From: Gulbenkiania mobilis
GTDB lineage: Bacteria > Pseudomonadota > Gammaproteobacteria > Burkholderiales > Chromobacteriaceae
Direction: 5' to 3'
DNA: 64,000 bases
Assembly: GCA_004346645.1 (NCBI GenBank)
Contig: SMDA01000009.1
Location: forward strand, 1 to 64,000
Both the position numbers and the translations under genes were made by a program. A model generated the notes under the pieces. It saw only the letters and a list, made by a program, of their open reading frames with translations, did no database searches and was not told the origin of the DNA. Positions 33,618-46,651 of this stretch are shown here, one piece after another (positions within the stretch are counted from its first letter, which is position 1; every line of letters starts with the position of its first letter).

Positions 33618-33974
33618 ATGCTTCAAAACTACTTTCCCATTCTGATGTTCGTTCTCGTGGGTTTGTTGGTGGGGCTGGGGCCTATCGTCCTCGGTAGGCT
33701 GTTGGCACCTCATCGGCCCGACCCGGAAAAACTCTCTCCGTACGAGTGTGGCTTCGAGGCCTTCGAAGATGCGCGCATGAAGTTCGATGTGCGCTACTAC
33801 CTGGTCGCCATCCTCTTCATTCTCTTCGACCTTGAAATCGCATTCCTGTTTCCGTGGGCCGTCGTGCTCAAGGAAATCGGCCTGTTCGGTTTTGTAGCAA
33901 TGCTCGTATTCCTGGCCATTCTGGTCGTCGGTTTCGTATACGAGTGGAAAAAAGGAGCTCTGGAATGGGAGTAG
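33618..33974 (+). CDS. nuoA: NADH-quinone oxidoreductase subunit A
   Basis: This 118-residue membrane subunit has three transmembrane segments and the [32 protein letters not shown] family segment (shown here in parts: [20 protein letters not shown]). The ATG at 33618 is chosen because it matches relatives. It overlaps nuoB by 10 bases and starts the 14-gene operon. Confidence 0.95.
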   Translation: MLQNYFPILMFVLVGLLVGLGPIVLGRLLAPHRPDPEKLSPYECGFEAFEDARMKFDVRYYLVAILFILFDLEIAFLFPWAVVLKEIGLFGFVAMLVFLAILVVGFVYEWKKGALEWE

Positions 33975-34441
33975 AAGGCATTCTGGAAAAAGGCTTCATC
34001 ACCACCACTGCTGACAAGCTGATCAACTACACCCGTACCGGTTCGCTCTGGCCCATGACCTTCGGGCTTGCGTGCTGTGCGGTGGAGATGATGCATGCCG
34101 GCGCTGCGCGTTACGATCTGGACCGCTTCGGTATCGTTTTCCGGCCCAGCCCGCGTCAGAGTGATCTGATGATCGTGGCCGGTACCCTGTGCAACAAGAT
34201 GGCGCCCGCCCTGCGTAAGGTCTACGACCAGATGCCGGAGCCGCGCTGGGTACTGTCCATGGGGTCCTGTGCCAACGGTGGTGGCTATTACCATTATTCC
34301 TATTCGGTGGTGCGCGGCTGTGATCGCATTGTGCCGGTAGATGTGTACGTGCCTGGCTGTCCGCCGACGGCTGAGGCACTGCTCTACGGCCTGATTCAGC
34401 TGCAGAACAAGATCAAGCGCACCCACACCATTGCTCGCTGA
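33965..34441 (+). CDS. nuoB: NADH-quinone oxidoreductase subunit B
   Basis: This 158-residue subunit carries cluster N2, the final iron-sulphur centre before quinone. The Cys ligands are in [18 protein letters not shown] and VPGCPPTAE. The ATG lies inside the end of nuoA. Confidence 0.96.
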   Translation: MGVEGILEKGFITTTADKLINYTRTGSLWPMTFGLACCAVEMMHAGAARYDLDRFGIVFRPSPRQSDLMIVAGTLCNKMAPALRKVYDQMPEPRWVLSMGSCANGGGYYHYSYSVVRGCDRIVPVDVYVPGCPPTAEALLYGLIQLQNKIKRTHTIAR

Positions 34442-34452
34442 GGAATAGATTG

Positions 34453-35049
34453 ATGGCCTCCCACAAGCTGGAAGCGCTCCAGGCGGCAATCGAGCTGGCC
34501 TTGGGCGAAAAAGTGACCCAGAGCACGCTGGCGCTGGACGAACTGACCATTACCTGTAAAGCGGAGAACCTCCTCGAGGTGGCCACGCTGCTGCGCGACC
34601 ATGAAGCACTGGCTTTCACGCAATGCATCGACCTCTGTGGTGTCGACTACAGCGCCTACCGCGAAGGGCTCTGGGATGGACAGCGCTATGCGGTCGTTTA
34701 TCACCTGCTCTCGCTGGAACACAACTGGCGTCTACGTCTGCGCGTGTTCGCTCCTGATGACGATTTCCCGCTGCTACCCTCGGTGGTGGACATCTGGAAT
34801 GCCGCTAACTGGTACGAGCGCGAAGCGTTTGACCTCTACGGTATTGTCTTTGAAGGGCACCCCGACCTGCGCCGTTTGCTGACCGACTACGGCTTCGTCG
34901 GCCACCCCTTCCGCAAGGATTTCCCGGTCAGCGGGCATGTCGAGATGCGGTACGATCCGACGCAGCAGCGCGTCATCTACCAGCCTGTCACCATCGAGCC
35001 GCGCGAGATCGTTCCGCGCATCATCCGCGAGGAGAAGTACGGTGGCTGA
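34453..35049 (+). CDS. nuoC: NADH-quinone oxidoreductase subunit C
   Basis: This 198-residue peripheral-arm subunit has the 30-kDa family motif [20 protein letters not shown] (in parts: [22 protein letters not shown]). The ATG at 34453 follows GAGG. nuoC and nuoD are separate genes here, unlike the nuoCD fusion of E. coli. The end overlaps nuoD by eight bases. Confidence 0.95.
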   Translation: MASHKLEALQAAIELALGEKVTQSTLALDELTITCKAENLLEVATLLRDHEALAFTQCIDLCGVDYSAYREGLWDGQRYAVVYHLLSLEHNWRLRLRVFAPDDDFPLLPSVVDIWNAANWYEREAFDLYGIVFEGHPDLRRLLTDYGFVGHPFRKDFPVSGHVEMRYDPTQQRVIYQPVTIEPREIVPRIIREEKYGG

Positions 35050-36295
35050 AATCCGTAACTACACCCTGAACTTTGGTCCCCAGCACCCGGCGGCGCATGG
35101 TGTGCTGCGTCTGGTGCTGGAACTGGATGGCGAAGTGATCCAGCGGGCTGACCCGCACGTGGGGCTCCTGCACCGTGCCACCGAGAAGTTGGCCGAAACA
35201 CGCACCTTCCTCCAGACGCTACCCTATATGGACCGTCTGGACTACGTGTCGATGATGTGCAACGAGCACGCTTACTGTCTGGCCGTGGAAAAGCTCACCG
35301 GCGTGGACGTACCGATCCGTGCCCAGTACATCCGCGTCATGTTTGCAGAAATCACGCGCATCCTGAACCACCTGCTGTGGATCGGCGCGCATGCGCTAGA
35401 CATCGGTGCGATGACGATGTTCCTGTACGCCTTCCGCGAGCGGGAAGATCTGATGGACTGTTACGAAGCAGTGTCCGGCGCCCGCATGCACGCGGCCTAT
35501 TTCCGTCCGGGCGGTGTGTACCGTGATCTTCCCGATTCGATGCCCCAGTACGTAGCCTCCAAGATTCGCAACGCCCGCGAGATCGCACGTCTGAACGAGA
35601 ACCGCCAAGGCTCGCTGCTGGACTTCATCGAAGACTTCACCAACCGATTCCCGGCGAAGGTGGACGAGTACGAGACCCTGCTCACCGATAACCGGATCTG
35701 GAAGCAGCGGACCGTGGGCATCGGCGTGGTCTCTCCGGAGCGGGCGCTGAACCTGGGCTTCACCGGCCCGATGCTCCGTGGTTCGGGCATCGCATGGGAC
35801 CTGCGCAAGAAGCAGCCCTACGATGTGTACGATCAGGTCGATTTCGACGTGCCCGTAGGTGTCACCGGCGACTGCTATGACCGGTACCTGGTACGCATTG
35901 AGGAGATGCGCCAGTCCAACCGCATCATCAAGCAGTGCATCGACTGGCTGCGCAAGAATCCGGGCCCGGTGATTACCGACAACCACAAGGTCGCTCCGCC
36001 GTCGCGCGAAAGCATGAAGACCAACATGGAAGAGCTGATCCACCACTTCAAGCTTTTTTCCGAAGGCATGTACGTGCCGCCCGGCGAGGCGTATGCCGCT
36101 GTGGAGCACCCGAAAGGGGAGTTCGGCATCTACTTGGTGTCGGATGGGGCCAACAAGCCGTACCGCCTGAAGATCCGCGCGCCAGGCTTCCCGCACCTTG
36201 CTGCCTTGGATGAAATGGCGCGGGGCCACATGATCGCCGACGCTGTGGCGATCATTGGTACGCAGGACATCGTGTTTGGGGAGATTGACCGCTGA
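35042..36295 (+). CDS. nuoD: NADH-quinone oxidoreductase subunit D
   Basis: This 417-residue 49-kDa subunit helps build the quinone site. It starts at GTG 35042 ([19 protein letters not shown]) inside the end of nuoC; the family signature [13 protein letters not shown] and the C-terminal [14 protein letters not shown] are present. The stop overlaps nuoE as TGATG. Confidence 0.96.
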   Translation: MAEIRNYTLNFGPQHPAAHGVLRLVLELDGEVIQRADPHVGLLHRATEKLAETRTFLQTLPYMDRLDYVSMMCNEHAYCLAVEKLTGVDVPIRAQYIRVMFAEITRILNHLLWIGAHALDIGAMTMFLYAFREREDLMDCYEAVSGARMHAAYFRPGGVYRDLPDSMPQYVASKIRNAREIARLNENRQGSLLDFIEDFTNRFPAKVDEYETLLTDNRIWKQRTVGIGVVSPERALNLGFTGPMLRGSGIAWDLRKKQPYDVYDQVDFDVPVGVTGDCYDRYLVRIEEMRQSNRIIKQCIDWLRKNPGPVITDNHKVAPPSRESMKTNMEELIHHFKLFSEGMYVPPGEAYAAVEHPKGEFGIYLVSDGANKPYRLKIRAPGFPHLAALDEMARGHMIADAVAIIGTQDIVFGEIDR

Positions 36296-36795
36296 TGCTG
36301 ACCGCAGAATCCCTTGCTCTAATCGACCGCGAGGTTGCCAAGTACCCTGCCGACCAGGCGCGCTCCGCGGTGATGTCCGCCCTGCGCATCGCGCTGGAAG
36401 AGCGTCGCCAGACAGGAACGGTACCCGAGGAGCGCTGCCTGACCACCGAGGTAATCGAGTTCGTAGCCAACTACCTGGGCATTCCCCCAGTGGCGGCGTA
36501 CGAAGTGGCCACCTTCTACAACATGTATGACATGAAGCCGGTGGGCAAATACAAGATCACCGTCTGCACCAATCTGCCCTGTGCGCTGCGCGGTGGCGTG
36601 GATACTGCCAATTACATCTCCCGAAAGCTGGGGATCGGACTGGGCGAAACCACGCCCGACGGCAAGTTCACCCTGCTTGAGGGTGAATGCATGGGAGCCT
36701 GTGGCGATGCGCCGGTTCTCCTGCTGAACAACCACAGCATGTGCAGCTTCATGACCCCTGAAGCCATCGATAAAAAACTGGCGGAGTTGGAATAA
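36295..36795 (+). CDS. nuoE: NADH-quinone oxidoreductase subunit E
   Basis: This 166-residue subunit has a thioredoxin-like fold and holds cluster N1a. The Cys ligands are visible in [10 protein letters not shown] and [11 protein letters not shown]. Both ends overlap neighbours (TGATG and TAATG). Confidence 0.95.
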   Translation: MLTAESLALIDREVAKYPADQARSAVMSALRIALEERRQTGTVPEERCLTTEVIEFVANYLGIPPVAAYEVATFYNMYDMKPVGKYKITVCTNLPCALRGGVDTANYISRKLGIGLGETTPDGKFTLLEGECMGACGDAPVLLLNNHSMCSFMTPEAIDKKLAELE

Positions 36796-38090
36796 TGGCA
36801 GTCTTCGTCAAAGGTGTGATTTTCGACGGGGTGGATACCACCCAGCCTGACTGCTGGCGGTTGGCGGCGTACGAGGCGCGCGGCGGCTACCAGGCCCTGC
36901 GCAGCATCCTTCAGGCCCAGATGCCGCAAGAGGACGTGATCGCCGAAGTCAAGAACTCCGGCCTGCGCGGCCGTGGGGGCGCAGGCTTCCCGACCGGTTT
37001 GAAGTGGAGCTTCATGCCCCGCTCCTTCCCGGGCGACAAGTACGTGGTCTGCAATACCGACGAAGGCGAACCCGGCACGTTCAAGGATCGGGACATCCTG
37101 CGCTACAACCCGCATGCCCTGATCGAAGGCATGATCATCGCCGGATATGCGATGGGTACCCGGGTCGGCTACAACTACATTCACGGCGAAATCTTCGCTG
37201 AATACGAGCTGTTCGAAGCCGCCTTGGATGAAGCGCGAGCTGCCGGCTATCTGGGTGAGAACATCCTGGGTACCGGCTTTAGCTTCGATCTCTTCGCGCA
37301 CCACGGCTACGGCGCTTACATCTGTGGCGAAGAAACGGCCTTGCTGGAGTCGCTGGAAGGCAAGAAGGGCCAGCCGCGCTTCAAGCCGCCGTTTCCGGCT
37401 TCGTTCGGCCTCTACGGCAAGCCCACCACGATCAACAACACCGAATCCTTCGCTTCGGTGCCGTTCATCATTCGTGATGGCGCACAGAAGTTCCTCGAGG
37501 CGGGCAAACCCAACAACGGTGGCACCAAGCTCTTCTCGGTCTCGGGACATGTCAACCGCCCGGGCAACTACGAGATCCCGCTGGGTACCCCGTTCTCCGC
37601 ACTACTTGAAATGGCAGGCGGGATGAAGGATGGCTCGCGCCTCAAGGCGGTGATTCCAGGTGGCTCGTCGGCACCCGTACTGCCTGGCGAGGTCATGATG
37701 GACCTCACCATGGACTACGACAGCATTTCCAAGGCGGGCTCCATGCTCGGCTCGGGCGCCGTCATCGTCATGAACGATCAGGTCTGTATGGTGAAGGCTC
37801 TCGAGCGGCTGGCGTACTTCTACCACGAGGAATCGTGCGGACAGTGCACACCGTGCCGTGAAGGTACCGGCTGGCTGTATCGCGTGATTCATCGCATCGA
37901 GAACGGCCAAGGCCGGCCGGAAGATCTGGACCTCCTGAATTCGGTAGGCAACAACATGGCGGGGCGCACGATCTGTGCCTTGGCTGATGCCGCCGTATTC
38001 CCCGTGCGCAGTTTCACCAAGCACTTCCGCGACGAGTTCGAGTATCACATCGAACACCGCAAGTGTCTGGTGGAACATAAATGGTGCTGA
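36795..38090 (+). CDS. nuoF: NADH-quinone oxidoreductase subunit F
   Basis: This 431-residue subunit binds FMN and NADH and holds cluster N3. Signatures are [16 protein letters not shown] and [14 protein letters not shown] for nucleotide binding, and [12 protein letters not shown] with a later Cys for the 4Fe-4S cluster. Confidence 0.96.
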   Translation: MAVFVKGVIFDGVDTTQPDCWRLAAYEARGGYQALRSILQAQMPQEDVIAEVKNSGLRGRGGAGFPTGLKWSFMPRSFPGDKYVVCNTDEGEPGTFKDRDILRYNPHALIEGMIIAGYAMGTRVGYNYIHGEIFAEYELFEAALDEARAAGYLGENILGTGFSFDLFAHHGYGAYICGEETALLESLEGKKGQPRFKPPFPASFGLYGKPTTINNTESFASVPFIIRDGAQKFLEAGKPNNGGTKLFSVSGHVNRPGNYEIPLGTPFSALLEMAGGMKDGSRLKAVIPGGSSAPVLPGEVMMDLTMDYDSISKAGSMLGSGAVIVMNDQVCMVKALERLAYFYHEESCGQCTPCREGTGWLYRVIHRIENGQGRPEDLDLLNSVGNNMAGRTICALADAAVFPVRSFTKHFRDEFEYHIEHRKCLVEHKWC

Positions 38091-38125
38091 GAGCGTTGCT
38101 CTCTTAATTCAGGTAGCGAACAGCT

Positions 38126-40494
<2,369 letters not shown>

Positions 40495-40495
<1 letters not shown>

Positions 40496-41541
40496 TGGAA
40501 TTCCTGCAAGGCATTCTGGGCTATGAAGCAGGGCTCACCGTCTGGACCCTGCTCAAGATCGTGGCGATCGTCGGACCGCTGATGGTCGGTGTGGCCTACC
40601 TCACCCTGGCCGAGCGCAAGGTGATCGGCTACATGCAGATCCGCATCGGCCCGAACCGTGTCGGCCCCAAGGGGCTGCTGCAGCCACTGGCCGACGGTGT
40701 GAAGCTGCTGATGAAGGAGGTCATTCTTCCGACTGCCTCCAACAAGAGCCTGTTCATCATCGCACCGATCCTTTCGATCGGGCCGGCGATGGCAGCCTGG
40801 GCGGTGATCCCGTTCACCGACCGTCTGGTGTTGGCCAACATCGATGCCTCGCTGCTGTTCATCATGGCCATCACCTCGATGGGCGTGTACGGCGTGATCG
40901 TCGCGGGGTGGGCTGCCAACTCGAAGTACTCCTTCCTCGGGGCCATGCGCTCCGCGGCCCAGATCGTCTCCTACGAGATCGCGATGGGTTTCGCGCTGGT
41001 GGGCGTCCTGATGCTGTCCGGGAGCCTGAACCTGGTTGAAATCGTGAACCAGCAGGCCCGTGGCATCGCTGGTGGCTCGCTCTTCTCCTGGAACTGGCTG
41101 CCGCTCTTTCCGATGTTCCTGGTCTACCTGGTGTCGGGCGTGGCGGAGACCAACCGAGCGCCGTTCGACGTGGCCGAGGGGGAGTCGGAGATCGTGGCCG
41201 GTTTCCACGTGGAATACTCGGGTATTGCGTTCGCCGTGTTCTTCCTCGCCGAATACGCCAACATGATCCTGATCTCCACGCTGACTTCGCTGATGTTTCT
41301 GGGTGGATGGCTGTCGCCGTTCCCTGCATCGTGGGGCCTCCTCGGCGCCTCCAGTTTCCTGTGGCTGGCGCTGAAAGTGTCGATGATCCTCTTCTGCTTC
41401 CTGTGGTTCCGCGCGACGTTCCCGCGGTACCGCTATGACCAGATCATGCGTCTGGGTTGGAAGGTGTTCATTCCTGTCACCCTGGTGTGGCTGATCGTGA
41501 TCGGTGCGTGGATGATGAGTCCCGCAACGCTCTGGAACTGA
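40495..41541 (+). CDS. nuoH: NADH-quinone oxidoreductase subunit H
   Basis: This 348-residue membrane subunit joins the arms at the quinone cavity. It has eight membrane segments and the signatures [18 protein letters not shown] and [24 protein letters not shown] (shown in parts: [18 protein letters not shown]). Confidence 0.96.
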
Positions 41542-41559
41542 CAGGGGGTGAGATAAAGC

Positions 41560-42048
41560 ATGGATTCGATTCGCAATTTCTTCAAAACGTTCCTACTGGT
41601 CGAGTTGGTCAAGGGACTGATGCTGACCGGGCGGCACTTCTTCGCCCGCAAGATCACCGTTCAGTTCCCGGAAGAGAAGACGCCGATGTCCTTCCGCTTC
41701 CGTGGCCTGCATGCGCAGCGTCGCTACGCCAACGGCGAAGAGCGCTGCATCGCCTGCAAGCTGTGCGAGGCGGTATGCCCGGCGCTGGCCATCACCATCG
41801 AATCGGACGTGCGCGATGACGGCACCCGTCGTACCACGCGCTACGATATCGACCTGACCAAGTGCATCTTCTGCGGTTTCTGTGAAGAGGCCTGTCCGGT
41901 GGATGCGATCGTTGAGACCCACATCCTCGAGTATCACGGCGAGAAGCGGGGCGACCTTTACTACACCAAGCCGATGTTGCTGGCGATTGGCGACAAGTAC
42001 GAAGCCGAGATCGCCGCCCGCAAGGCTGCCGATGCCAAGTACCGCTAA
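41560..42048 (+). CDS. nuoI: NADH-quinone oxidoreductase subunit I
   Basis: This 162-residue ferredoxin-like subunit has two 4Fe-4S motifs, [12 protein letters not shown] and [12 protein letters not shown], forming clusters N6a and N6b. Confidence 0.96.
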   Translation: MDSIRNFFKTFLLVELVKGLMLTGRHFFARKITVQFPEEKTPMSFRFRGLHAQRRYANGEERCIACKLCEAVCPALAITIESDVRDDGTRRTTRYDIDLTKCIFCGFCEEACPVDAIVETHILEYHGEKRGDLYYTKPMLLAIGDKYEAEIAARKAADAKYR

Positions 42049-42057
42049 GGGGAAGAA

Positions 42058-42699
42058 ATGAGCTTTTCAGCCGTACTGTTCTACATTCTTTCGGCCATCC
42101 TGCTGGTTTCGGCGTTCCGGGTCGTGACGGCCAAGAACCCGGTGCATGCAGCCTTGTTCCTTGTGCTGGCGTTCTTCACCAGCGCCGGGCACTGGCTGCT
42201 CCTGGAGGCCGAATTCCTAGCGATCGCCCTGGTGCTGGTGTATGTGGGTGCGGTCATGGTGCTATTCCTGTTCGTGGTGATGATGATCGATATCAACATC
42301 GAAAAGCTGCGGGCCGGGTTCTGGCGCCATTTCCCGGTGGCGGCCACCGTCGGCATCGTGATGATGGCGGAAATGATCCTGATCATCGCCAGCCCAGAAG
42401 CCGGGCTTGACAGCTTCGGCCAAGCCGCGCCGGCCGTGGCTGGGGTCAGCAACGTCAAGCAGCTGGGCCTGCAGATTTACACCACCTACCTGTATCCGTT
42501 CGAGCTGGCAGCCGTCGTACTGCTGCTCGCCATCGTTGCGGCCATCGCCCTGACGATGCGCAAGCGCAAAGACACCAAGTTCATCGACCCGGCCGTGCAG
42601 ATCGCCGTGCGCCGTGAGGACCGCGTACGCGTCCTCAAGATGGACGTGGAGAAGGCGCCTGCGAAGGATGCGGGCAGTTCCGAACAACAACAGGCCTGA
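42058..42699 (+). CDS. nuoJ: NADH-quinone oxidoreductase subunit J
   Basis: This 213-residue membrane subunit has five membrane segments and the [16 protein letters not shown] motif near residue 60. The C-terminal ~45 residues are hydrophilic and end in a Gln run. Confidence 0.95.
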   Translation: MSFSAVLFYILSAILLVSAFRVVTAKNPVHAALFLVLAFFTSAGHWLLLEAEFLAIALVLVYVGAVMVLFLFVVMMIDINIEKLRAGFWRHFPVAATVGIVMMAEMILIIASPEAGLDSFGQAAPAVAGVSNVKQLGLQIYTTYLYPFELAAVVLLLAIVAAIALTMRKRKDTKFIDPAVQIAVRREDRVRVLKMDVEKAPAKDAGSSEQQQA

Positions 42700-42716
42700 A
42701 GGCAAGGGGAGATACC

Positions 42717-43022
42717 GTGATCACACTGACCCATTTCCTGGTACTGGCCGCCGTCCTGTTCGCCATCAGCGTGATGGGCATTTTTCTTAATCGGAAAAAC
42801 GTCATCATCCTGCTCATGGCTATCGAACTGATGCTGCTGGCGGTGAATTTCAACTTCATCGCCTTCTCGCACTATCTGTCGGATACGGCAGGGCAGATTT
42901 TCGTGTTCTTCATCCTGACTGTTGCAGCTGCGGAGTCCGCCATCGGCTTGGCTATCCTGGTCGTGCTGTTCCGCAACCTGAACACGATTGATGTGGAAGA
43001 CCTGGGTAGCCTCAAAGGCTAA
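42717..43022 (+). CDS. nuoK: NADH-quinone oxidoreductase subunit K
   Basis: This 101-residue membrane subunit has three membrane segments with the conserved Glu in ELMLLAVN and [11 protein letters not shown]. It starts at GTG 42717 after GGGGAG. Confidence 0.95.
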   Translation: MITLTHFLVLAAVLFAISVMGIFLNRKNVIILLMAIELMLLAVNFNFIAFSHYLSDTAGQIFVFFILTVAAAESAIGLAILVVLFRNLNTIDVEDLGSLKG

Positions 43023-43058
43023 GGCAACCGTAACCAACAAACTAGAAGCTCGATAAGC

Positions 43059-45092
43059 ATGGATATGAAAAGCTTGTACCTGCTGATTGCCCTTGCGCCC
43101 TTGGCCGGGTCGATCATTGCAGGCTTGTTTGGATGGGCGATCGGTCGCAGGGCCGCCCACGTCGTCACCATTCTCGGGGTGGCTGTCTCGGCCGTTCTCT
43201 CGTTCAGGGTGCTGTATGGCTTCATGAGCGGGCAGGCCGAGGTGTTCAATGAACCGGTCTATACCTGGCTGACCGTAGGCGGAATCGACTATTCAGTCGG
43301 CTTCCTTGTCGACAGCCTGACGGCGATGATGCTGGTGGTGGTGACCAGCGTGTCGCTGATGGTGCACATCTACACCATCGGCTATATGCATGAGGACCCG
43401 GGTTACCAGCGCTTCTTCAGCTACATTTCGCTGTTCACCTTCTCGATGCTGATGCTGGTGATGAGCAACAACTTCATCCAGCTCTTCTTCGGTTGGGAGG
43501 CGGTGGGTCTGGTGTCCTATCTGCTGATCGGCTTCTGGTTCAAGCGGCCGACGGCGATCTACGCCAACCTGAAGGCCTTTCTCGTCAACCGCGTGGGTGA
43601 CTTCGGCTTCCTGCTCGGCATCGGACTGGTCATGGCCTACTTCGGTGGCTCGCTCGACTATCAGGCCGTGTTCGCCGCCGCCCCCGCCCTGGCTGGCAAG
43701 ACGATCCAGATCATTCCGGGTGTCGACTGGTCGCTGATCACCGTGACCTGCCTGCTGCTGTTCGTGGGCGCCATGGGTAAGTCGGCCCAGTTCCCGCTGC
43801 ACGTCTGGCTGCCGGATTCGATGGAAGGTCCGACGCCGATCTCTGCGCTGATTCATGCCGCCACGATGGTGACTGCTGGCATCTTCATGGTGGCGCGCAT
43901 GAGCCCGTTGTATGAAATGTCCGACGTGGCGCTTAACTTCATTCTGGTGATTGGTTCGATCACTGCGCTGTTCATGGGCTTTCTCGGCATCGTCCAGACC
44001 GACATCAAGCGTGTGGTGGCGTACTCCACACTGTCCCAGCTCGGCTACATGACGGTGGCTCTGGGCGTGTCCGCCTACTCGGTTGCCGTGTTCCACTTGA
44101 TGACCCACGCCTTCTTCAAGGCGTTGCTGTTCCTTGGGGCCGGTTCTGTGATCATGGGAATGCATCATGATCAGGACATGCGCAACATGGGCGGTCTGCG
44201 CAAGTACATGCCGATCACCTGGCTGACCTCGCTGCTGGGTTCGCTGGCCCTGATCGGCACTCCGTTCTTCTCCGGCTTCTACTCGAAGGACTCGATCATC
44301 GAGGCGGTGCAAGCCTCTCACCTGCCGGCATCAGGCTTTGCCTCCTTCGCCGTGATCGTGGGCGTGTTCGTGACGGCCTTCTACTCCTTCCGGATGTACT
44401 TCCTGGTCTTCCACGGCAAGGAGCGCTGGATGGAAGCCAAGCATGGGCACGATGCGCACGGCCATGACGACCATGACCATCACCATGGTCTCGGACCCAA
44501 CGACAAGCCGCACGAGTCGCCCTGGGTCGTGACCTTGCCGCTGATCCTGCTGGCGATCCCGTCCGTGGTGATCGGTTACTTGGCCATCGAGCCGATGTTG
44601 TACGGCGACTTCTTCAAGAACGTGATCTTCGTGAACCACGAGGCCCATCCGGTAATGGAAGAGCTGGCACACGAGTTCCACAGCGCCGCTGGCATGGGCA
44701 TGCATGCCTTCACCACCGCCCCGTTCTGGCTGGCACTGGCCGGTGTCGTCGTGGCCTGGTTCTTCTACATGAAGGCACCTCACATCCCTGCGAAGATCAA
44801 GCAGACCTTCGCACCGGTCAACCGCCTGCTGGAAAACAAGTACTACCTCGACGAGATCTACTATGCGGTGTTTGCCAAGGGCTCGCGAGCGCTGGGGACG
44901 TTCTTCTGGAAGATCGGTGACATGCTGCTGATCGACGGGCTGTTCGTGAACGGTTCGGCCAAGCTGGTCGGTGCCTTCTCCCGGGTAACCCGCAAGCTGC
45001 AGACCGGCTTCATCTACAGCTATGCCACCACCATGATCATCGGTGTACTGGCGCTGGTTACGATCTGGTTCGCTCCTCTCATCATCCGATGA
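43059..45092 (+). CDS. nuoL: NADH-quinone oxidoreductase subunit L
   Basis: This 677-residue antiporter-like subunit ends the membrane arm. It has the LFFGWEAVGLVSYLLIGFW motif, LHVWLPDSMEGPTPISALIHAATMV (in parts: WLPDSMEGPTP, ALIHAATMV) and the long C-terminal lateral helix. A His/Asp-rich cytosolic loop lies at about residues 460-480 (44438-44500), a feature also seen in other betaproteobacterial NuoL. Confidence 0.96.
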   Translation: MDMKSLYLLIALAPLAGSIIAGLFGWAIGRRAAHVVTILGVAVSAVLSFRVLYGFMSGQAEVFNEPVYTWLTVGGIDYSVGFLVDSLTAMMLVVVTSVSLMVHIYTIGYMHEDPGYQRFFSYISLFTFSMLMLVMSNNFIQLFFGWEAVGLVSYLLIGFWFKRPTAIYANLKAFLVNRVGDFGFLLGIGLVMAYFGGSLDYQAVFAAAPALAGKTIQIIPGVDWSLITVTCLLLFVGAMGKSAQFPLHVWLPDSMEGPTPISALIHAATMVTAGIFMVARMSPLYEMSDVALNFILVIGSITALFMGFLGIVQTDIKRVVAYSTLSQLGYMTVALGVSAYSVAVFHLMTHAFFKALLFLGAGSVIMGMHHDQDMRNMGGLRKYMPITWLTSLLGSLALIGTPFFSGFYSKDSIIEAVQASHLPASGFASFAVIVGVFVTAFYSFRMYFLVFHGKERWMEAKHGHDAHGHDDHDHHHGLGPNDKPHESPWVVTLPLILLAIPSVVIGYLAIEPMLYGDFFKNVIFVNHEAHPVMEELAHEFHSAAGMGMHAFTTAPFWLALAGVVVAWFFYMKAPHIPAKIKQTFAPVNRLLENKYYLDEIYYAVFAKGSRALGTFFWKIGDMLLIDGLFVNGSAKLVGAFSRVTRKLQTGFIYSYATTMIIGVLALVTIWFAPLIIR

Positions 45093-45136
45093 AGGGCGGG
45101 GTGCCGGGACTGAAAACAACAACGTAGGTTTAGACC

Positions 45137-46633
45137 ATGTTCACTAATCTGTTGAGTCTGGCGATCTGGACGCCAATCGTGGCCGGCCTGATCGTGCTGC
45201 TGACGGGCGGCGACCAGCGCGCGCCGCTTGCCCGCTGGCTGGCGCTGGCGGGTGCTTTGGCAGGCTTTGTCGTATCGCTGCCCCTCTTCACCAGTTTTGA
45301 CGTGCTGCACGGCGGCATGCAGTTTGTAGAACAGCGTCCCTGGGTGGAGGCCTTGGGCATCACCTATCACCTGGGTGTGGATGGCATCTCGATGCTGTTC
45401 GTGGTGCTGAACAGCTTCGTCACCCTCATGGTGGTGATTGCAGGTTGGCAGGTGATCGAAAAGCGTGTCGCACAGTACTTCGCCGCGTTCCTGATCATGT
45501 CCGGCCTGATCAACGGCGCCTTCGCAGCGCTGGATGCCATCCTGTTCTATATGTTCTTCGAAGGCATGCTGATACCGATGTACCTGATCATCGGTGTGTG
45601 GGGTGGGCCGCGCCGCGTTTACGCGTCGATCAAGTTCTTCCTGTACACACTGCTGGGCTCCCTGTTGATGCTGGTGGCGTTCATCTACCTGTACTTCCAG
45701 GCAGGCCGTACCTTTGATATCCAGGCATTCCAGGCGTTGGCGAAGATCCCGCTCAACGTACAGATCCTGCTGTTCATCGCGTTCTTCCTGTCATTTGCGG
45801 TGAAGGTGCCGATGTGGCCGGTTCATACTTGGCTGCCAGATGCCCACGTCGAGGCACCGACCGGTGGCTCGATGGTGCTCGCCGCGATCACCCTGAAGAT
45901 CGGGGCCTATGGCTTCCTGCGGTTCGCCCTGCCCATCCTGCCGGATGCTGCCCGTTACTTGGCGCCAGCCATCATCGTGCTCTCCCTTGTGGCCGTGGTC
46001 TACATTGGTCTGGTGGCGCTGGTGCAGTCGGACATGAAGAAGCTGGTAGCGTATTCTTCGATTTCCCACATGGGCTTCGTCACGCTGGGCCTGTTCCTCT
46101 TCACCGGCAATAACCTGAACCAGGTGGCGGTGGAGGGGGCGCTGGTGCAGATGGTATCGCACGGTTTCGTCTCGGCCGCCATGTTCATGTGCATCGGCGT
46201 GATGTACGACCGCCTGCACAGCCGCAACATCGCTGACTACGGTGGCGTGGCCAACCGCATGCCGATCTTCGCAGCCTTCATGATGCTGTTTGCGATGGCC
46301 AACTCGGGTCTGCCAGGTACCTCCGGCTTCGTGGGTGAATTCATGGTGATCATGGGTGCTGTGCAAACCAATTTCTGGGTAGCCTTCTTTGCCGCCACCA
46401 CGCTGATCTTCGGAGCGGCCTATACCCTGTGGATGTACAAGCGCGTGATCTTTGGCGATATCGCCAACCCGCATGTCGCCGAACTGTCCGACGTGAACAA
46501 GCGCGAGTTCCTGATCCTGGCCGTGCTGGCGTTCACCGTGCTGGGCATGGGTCTGGTGCCGGATCTTTTCACCCAGAAAATGCACCTGTCGGTCAATGAC
46601 CTGATCGCGCACGTTGCGCAGAGCAAGCTGTAA
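45137..46633 (+). CDS. nuoM: NADH-quinone oxidoreductase subunit M
   Basis: This 498-residue antiporter-like subunit has FFEGMLIPMYLIIGVWGG, KVPMWPVHTWLPDAHVEAPT (in parts: VHTWLPDAHVEAP) and YSSISHMGFVTLGL, all family signatures of the proton-pumping subunits. Confidence 0.96.
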   Translation: MFTNLLSLAIWTPIVAGLIVLLTGGDQRAPLARWLALAGALAGFVVSLPLFTSFDVLHGGMQFVEQRPWVEALGITYHLGVDGISMLFVVLNSFVTLMVVIAGWQVIEKRVAQYFAAFLIMSGLINGAFAALDAILFYMFFEGMLIPMYLIIGVWGGPRRVYASIKFFLYTLLGSLLMLVAFIYLYFQAGRTFDIQAFQALAKIPLNVQILLFIAFFLSFAVKVPMWPVHTWLPDAHVEAPTGGSMVLAAITLKIGAYGFLRFALPILPDAARYLAPAIIVLSLVAVVYIGLVALVQSDMKKLVAYSSISHMGFVTLGLFLFTGNNLNQVAVEGALVQMVSHGFVSAAMFMCIGVMYDRLHSRNIADYGGVANRMPIFAAFMMLFAMANSGLPGTSGFVGEFMVIMGAVQTNFWVAFFAATTLIFGAAYTLWMYKRVIFGDIANPHVAELSDVNKREFLILAVLAFTVLGMGLVPDLFTQKMHLSVNDLIAHVAQSKL

Positions 46634-46651
46634 GGCACAAGGGATATACGA

